From Yponomeuta sedellus (taxonomy: Eukaryota > Arthropoda > Insecta > Lepidoptera > Yponomeutidae): 64,000 bases of DNA. The stretch spans positions 20,746,986 through 20,810,985 of the forward strand of contig OW203722.1 in assembly GCA_934045075.1 (NCBI GenBank). The letters run 5' to 3'. Under the pieces are notes generated by a model. That model was not told the origin of the DNA. It made no database searches and saw only the letters and a list, made by a program, of their open reading frames with translations. Positions 59,613 through 64,000 of the stretch are shown here, in pieces (the first letter of the stretch is position 1; each line of letters begins with the position of its first letter). The translations under genes and the position numbers were made by a program.

Positions 59613-60312
59613 CGATAGATAGAGAACACTTTATTGCACAACCAGAAAAATATTACAACCATGATTATTAAATCTAAGTAATGTTATACAATTGGCGGTC
59701 TTATCGCTAAGAGCGATCTCTTCCAGACAACCTTTGGATGGAGTGGATTGCATGAAGAATATAGTCGGTACGTGGGGCATGTACATAAATAATTAAATCG
59801 AAAATATATTGATAACAAACAGCAAAAGAGTGCGAGAATATGATTGCTTATAATTACCTACGTAATAAGGTACAAATATTTAAATAATGACATACATACT
59901 TAAATACCAAAAAAAAATACATATACAATTAAATACATATAGTTAAGCAACATATACTTAAATGATAATATAAATAAATACCTAAAAATAAATATTTATA
60001 CAATTAAATACATATAAGCAACAGCTTTCCGGTTTATCCAGTGAGATAGTGGGATTTCACCAATGCCTTAAAACAAGCCAAGTTCTTTGCTTTTCTCACT
60101 TCCACGGGCAGATCATTCCATAAATGGACTGCCTGAACCGTGAAAGAGGAGCCATAAAAATTTGTACTGTGGAGAGGAGTTTTGAGGAGAAGGTTTTGGG
60201 ATGAGCGTAGAGTCAGGCTATGGGAAGAATGGAGAAACTCGAAACGCTCTTTGAGGTAGGATGGGGTAGCTGGGTTGAACAGAATGCAATAGAGGAGAGA
60301 AAGAATGTGAGT
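59613..60312 (-). mobile_element. LINE-J (Jockey/CR1-like), 5'-truncated copy
   Basis: A minus-strand LINE with a (TATC)n tail at 59613, a CAATAAAGTG end, a 3' UTR of about 420 bp and a coding end at 60034-60312. Confidence 0.8.
60034..60312 (-). pseudogene. LINE-J reverse transcriptase C-terminus (no start)
   Basis: An uninterrupted run of about 92 codons ends at TAA 60034-60036. It encodes CILFNPATPSYLKERFEFLH, then SFTVQAVHLWNDLPVEVRKA, then FKALVKSHYLTG. The P-YL-F...SF-A-LWN-LP-VR-A-F pattern is the C-terminal region of Jockey/CR1-type reverse transcriptases. It has no ATG because the copy is 5'-truncated, so ATG-based ORF finding misses it. Being unbroken, it is young. Confidence 0.85.
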
Positions 60313-60344
60313 GATAGATAGAGAACACCTTATTGTACACTAGC

Positions 60345-60695
60345 TTTTGCCCGAGACTCCGTCCGCGTGGACTTTTTTTGGAACCCCGTTGACTCCCTTA
60401 AGGGTTAAATTTAGAAAAACGGTGAAACACGTGTCAATCAAATGTGGTGAAGAGTATTTATTTTAAGTTTCAAAAAAATTAGACAACATTCTTTGTGCCT
60501 CCCATACAAATTTTGGCAACTCTTTTCATCCCCTTAGGGGTTTCATTTATAAAAAAAACGTCTTATTCCTTGCCTAAATTATATTATTATATAGACCCTC
60601 TGTGCAAATTTTCAGCTTCCTAGGTCCACCGGCTTGGGCTGGGTGTTGATGAGTGAGTGAGTCAGTCAGGACTTTGTATTTTATTTATATAGAAT
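60345..60695 (+). mobile_element. repeat I copy
   Basis: Starts CTAGCTTTTGCCCGAGACTC and runs to GTCAGTCAGGACTTTGTATT. An inverted partner lies at 61922-62287. Confidence 0.75.
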
Positions 60696-60800
60696 AAAAT
60701 AGGAAATTACACAGATATTTCTTAAACTAAGAGTACAGACGGCGGCCTTATCTCTAAAAGTGATCTTTTCCAGACAACCTTTGGATGGACTGGAGCAATA
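60696..60800 (-). mobile_element. LINE-J tail fragment
   Basis: GGAAATTACACAGATATTTC through TTCCAGACAACCTTTGGATG. Same tail as at 40066. Confidence 0.6.
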
Positions 60801-61250
60801 TATTGGTGAAGGAAGTAGAAGTCTAAATAAATTTCTAATATCTAAAAATTCTTATCTTACGTGTTAAACATCTATATTATCACCGTATTGTAATATAACA
60901 TTTCTAGTTGTCTGCGTATATGTAAGTCTAAAAATGCTGTGTATACCTTTAATTGGCATAATCGCTAGCCCTAAGTCACTTTTAGTATAAGCTTTATCAT
61001 GTTTGCGTGCTTGCTGTTGGTGTACCTAATGAATAAAATAAAATAAATAACTAGATGTACAAATAAATCAAAATATTTGAGATACATATGAATAACGCAT
61101 GCTTAATTAAGAAAATTATTATACTAACTGTAAATAGATACATATAAATAATATACATAAATATAAAGTGATATAAAAATATATATTTGATTAGTTTGAT
61201 ATAGTTTGACTTCGCAGTGAAGGATTGTAAAAATAACACAACATAACATT
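60801..61250. other. unassigned AT-rich DNA
   Basis: Nothing recognised. Confidence 0.35.
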
Positions 61251-61254
61251 TACA

Positions 61255-61445
61255 TACAGGCACATGTATTGCTTCTGGCCCTCACTAGGATAACCTGTAT
61301 CGTGGGAACCAGAAACAACGACATCACAAACATGTAAACATCAAGACCTGGGGTTTTTTTTTGTCCCCAGCCGGGATTCAAACTCGGGTAAGCAGATGCT
61401 TGATCTTGCATGGTAAGCAGATGCGCTACCGCCGCGCCACGCTAA
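61255..61445 (-). mobile_element. SINE-A copy, full length
   Basis: Inverted tail CAGGCACATGTATTGCTTCT, body AACATGTAAACATCAAGACC and tRNA-like head (GCCGGGATTCAAACTCGGG; GCAGATGCGCTACCGCCGCG). The uninterrupted tail serves as the empty site for the TRIM-like insertion at 9897. Confidence 0.8.
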
Positions 61446-61455
61446 AGAGGTTGTA

Positions 61456-61600
61456 AATAGGATAAGAATATTCTTTATTATATATATACTACATGATATG
61501 AAAAATACGTAAAGATACAGAATGCAATAAAAAGCCTTATTATACGACAGCCATTGTAAATGTTCATCTTTCTGTTTCATAGAACTAGGGTTCATGGTTC
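61456..61600 (-). mobile_element. LINE tail (inverted GATAAGAATATTC type)
   Basis: GGATAAGAATATTCTTTATT with a TGTAAAT/ATTTACA-like end: the inverse of the tail at 36774. Confidence 0.5.
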
Positions 61601-61679
61601 ACTATGACAATTTAAATAACAAGTAGGCTGCTAGATAATGTACCTCGAATCCCAATGCCTATAAACTGCAATAGCCCTG

Positions 61680-61910
61680 CTGCACTGCAGCGTACAGGCG
61701 TTCTTTCAGAGCGAGAGTGTGGGCTTAATTACTATGTGTGCCCACCGCGGATAGGCAATTTCAAGCGCTGAGATATTTGAACACCTCAGTCACTCAGGTT
61801 TCCTGACGATGTTTTCACGGTTAGCGACTGGTATTGCTACTATTACTTTACAAATGTTCATAACTTAGTAAACAAAGTCATTAGTACATGCCCGCACTAG
61901 TAATCATAAA
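61680..61910 (-). mobile_element. SINE-C copy, head missing
   Basis: GTTCTTTCAGAGCGAGAGTG, CAAGCGCTGAGATATTTGAA, TTTCCTGACGATGTTTTCAC in the SINE-C order on the minus strand. Confidence 0.7.
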
Positions 61911-61921
61911 TATGAATAATC

Positions 61922-62287
61922 TATATATATAAAATTCGAAGTCCTGACTGACTGACTCACTCATCAACGCCCAGCCCAAACCGTTGTACCTAGGAAGCTG
62001 AAATTTTGCACATAGGGTCTATATATAATGTAGGCATGGAATAAGACCGGAGTTTTTGAAATTCAACCCCTAAGGGGGCGAAAAGAGTTGCCAAAATTTG
62101 TATGGGAGGTATAAAGAATGTTGTCTAATTTTCTTGAAACTTAAAATAAATGCTCTTCGACATAATTGATTGAACACGTGTTTCGCCGTTTTTTCTAAAT
62201 TCAACCCTTAAGGGAGTGAACGGGGTTGCAAAACTTTGCTGAATAACTGAAGTCCACGCGGACGGAGTCGCGGGCAAAAGCTAGTGA
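61922..62287 (-). mobile_element. repeat I copy, full length
   Basis: Minus strand starts CTAGCTTTTGCCCGCGACTC, with GTCCGCGTGGACTTCAG, TAAGGGTTGAATTTAGAAAA, AAACACGTGTTCAATCAATT, AGAGTTGCC/GGCAACTCTT and the end GTCAGTCAGGACTTCGAATT. Widespread lepidopteran-type repeat; class uncertain (non-LTR 3' region suspected). Confidence 0.75.
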
Positions 62288-62520
62288 TGATATAATATTT
62301 AAATGGAATCTACAGCCTACGTAGCTATAGCTCTACGAACGTACGGCAAAGAAATTGAAACAAAGGAGCATGTGTGCCAAAATCAGCCGTTTTCAACGGA
62401 AATCGATTAACATCCTAACGTCTTCATGGGGCATTGCATATTCTAGAATAAGATCGCTGAAGATATAGTAAAACTTGCATGAAACACGGTTCCAAAAATG
62501 TCTTGAGTACACTTTGTGTC
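62288..62520. other. unassigned DNA with a MITE-K core scrap
   Basis: GCCGTTTTCAACGGAAATCG at 62384-62403 resembles the MITE-K central hairpin. Nothing else recognised. Confidence 0.4.
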
Positions 62521-62522
62521 AA

Positions 62523-62660
62523 AAGGGATAAGATAAGAATATTCTTTATTTTATTTTACGCCATTTGTACTACGTACAATTACAAATGTACATAGTACAA
62601 ATGGCGGCCTTATTACTAAAAACAATTTCTTCCAGAAAACCTTACGATGAAAAGTTGCGG
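62523..62660 (-). mobile_element. LINE tail (inverted)
   Basis: GGGATAAGATAAGAATATTC with ACGCCATTTGTACTACGTAC and AATGGCGGCCTTATTACTAA. It has an internal hairpin around ATTTGTA/TACAAAT. Confidence 0.65.
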
Positions 62661-63060
62661 AAGGAAATATTAGAAAGACGGGTGGCAAAAGGCTACTATG
62701 GAAAGGAGGATTAGTTAGAAAACAATGATGTCTGGAGTTAAAGCCAGTACAATGCATGAGTTTTATGTTCCGTAATAATTATGCAAACTCTGTTGATTAA
62801 TCAACAGATTGGAGTTTTTTTGTCCATTTTTTCTCCAATTTAATCTAGATTTAAAAATGGACTCCTAGTTTAACCTGTAACGTTTATTAATTCGTAGTTT
62901 CTGTGCTACTTTAACCAAAATCTTTTTGACAGATTTTTGTTGACTCTAGTTTCTCTGCTGTAGATTTTAAAAACAGTTGTCACAATCTTTAAGATTTGCG
63001 GTGTTCACCTTTCGCGAAAATGGATTTTATAAAAAAGATAAGATGATATTTTTTTTTTAA
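62661..63060. other. unassigned AT-rich DNA
   Basis: Weak resemblance to MITE-K interior at 62800-63020. No gene. Confidence 0.35.
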
Positions 63061-63064
63061 TGTT

Positions 63065-63270
63065 TAACCCGTGCTAAGGACAATTTTAAAAACCTAATAA
63101 TAATAGATATTAAACCTATACGTTATTAAGAGAGTATTGTAATGAAGTTCGAAATTTCACTGATGCCGGTGAGTCGCCCATTAGCCCAGTTGGAAGAGCT
63201 CTGGCACGGATATCCAGAGATCGCGGGTTCGAATCCCGGCATGGGTGGAATTTTCAGTCCATAAATAAGA
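63065..63270 (+). mobile_element. SINE-B copy, rearranged
   Basis: The tRNA-like unit at about 63175-63247 has an altered D-arm (CCCAGTTGGAAGAGC) and box B GGGTTCGAATCCC. Upstream there is an opposed end scrap (AACCCGTGCTAAGGACAATT). Confidence 0.7.
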
Positions 63271-63660
63271 TAAGATTGTTTCCATCGGTGAAGGTTCTTT
63301 GCACCAGGTCGCCCCTTGAGAGTATATTACACTCATCCTCTATGAGAAATTCGTTTCTAGAATCCTTGTTTAGCTGCTGGAGTCTACCAATCTGCCAACT
63401 ACCTGAATAGACCCGTTCTTTACAGCCCTGACGTCACAGCTGAAACCAGCAAATATTACCGTCCGCGTCCCAAAAGTTATTACCTTCCAAACGTCACTAG
63501 ACAAAAAACTCCCGCATTCGCGGAGCCGAAAATCACTTACGAACATTTTAGGCAATCTGTGATATTTTTTTCTTTCTTCGACTTGGGATGAGACTGGGAC
63601 AAAACTTATTCGTCCCACTATCTTTCGTAGACTACACTGTCAGCTAATGTTTATCTCTAT
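63271..63660. other. unassigned DNA
   Basis: An 82-codon minus frame (63370-63618) shows no motif. Confidence 0.35.
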
Positions 63661-63664
63661 ATGA

Positions 63665-63790
63665 ATATAATCATCATCATTATAATCATCAGCCGTTTGG
63701 CTCCCACTACAGGAAGTAGACCTTCCTCGTGGTTTTCCAAGTTTCACGGTCGTGTGCCATCCGCATCCAGCGATTCCTCATCACAGTATG
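63665..63790 (-). mobile_element. LINE 3' end with (GAT)n tail
   Basis: ATCATCATCATTATAATCAT then GTTTTCCAAGTTTCACGGTC: similar in layout to 53365-53475. Confidence 0.45.
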
Positions 63791-64000
63791 CATATTATAT
63801 TTTAGGGCAAAATTTGCTTTTTTATGTTTATTGTTTGTTTTATATTTCTTTTTATTCTGACGTTTTATGTTTGTAATTATTTCATAAACATCATCTTTAC
63901 TATAGTTGACATCGTTTCATCAACAAAAGCGATATAAAACTCATAAAGCGTCTATCTCGAGAGTTGCGGGTTAGATTTGTTTTGTGCAACACGGCATAAT
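63791..64000. other. unassigned AT-rich DNA
   Basis: Nothing recognised to the window end. Confidence 0.35.

Overview
The window looks like nuclear DNA of an insect, most probably a moth or butterfly (Lepidoptera). It is AT-rich and contains no gene that I can identify as a host gene. It is packed with dispersed repeats whose ends (for example the motif GTCCACTGCTGGACATAG) are familiar from lepidopteran genomes. The species call is inference. Nearly every interpretable stretch is a transposable element, a fragment of one, or a tandem repeat.

Two large retroelements dominate. (1) 25862-32881 (+) is a complete BEL/Pao LTR retrotransposon: near-identical LTRs of 484/483 bp, TSD GTGAT, a PBS matching the 3' end of tRNA-Tyr, one intact Gag-Pol frame, and a polypurine tract. 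(2) 42867-50732 (-) is a Ty3/gypsy-type, retrovirus-like element: identical 221-bp LTRs, TSD GTAC, a promoter in the LTR, gag and pol joined by a canonical -1 slippery site, and an env-like frame that lacks its N-terminal part. Its primer-binding region carries 49 nt of tRNA-Leu instead of the usual ~18.

The rest is a mosaic of small families with many copies. SINE-A, SINE-C and SINE-E have tRNA-like heads. SINE-B has its tRNA-like unit at the 3' end. A 5S-rRNA-derived SINE is present in about ten pieces. SINE-D shares its 3' end with the last codons of an RTE-type LINE. There are 5'-truncated LINE C-termini of three types, several TIR elements (one Harbinger-like with TSD TAA), a TRIM-like LTR element, and minisatellites with 58, 47 and 23 bp units.

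Layout: 0-9 kb, minisatellite, 5S-SINE and LINE fragments; 9-12 kb, a three-deep nest (SINE-A, TRIM-like element, SINE-B inverted pair); 12-15 kb, a TIR element holding an exon-like GC-rich insert, a Harbinger-like element, then a TIR element beside a LINE end; 15-25.8 kb, SINE/MITE mosaic; 25.9-32.9 kb, BEL/Pao; 33-42.8 kb, SINE/LINE mosaic; 42.9-50.7 kb, gypsy-like provirus inside a short ORF; 51-64 kb, SINEs, a long TA array, a 23-bp array and LINE tails. Nested insertions with target-site duplications give a relative chronology, and the two large LTR elements are the youngest large insertions.
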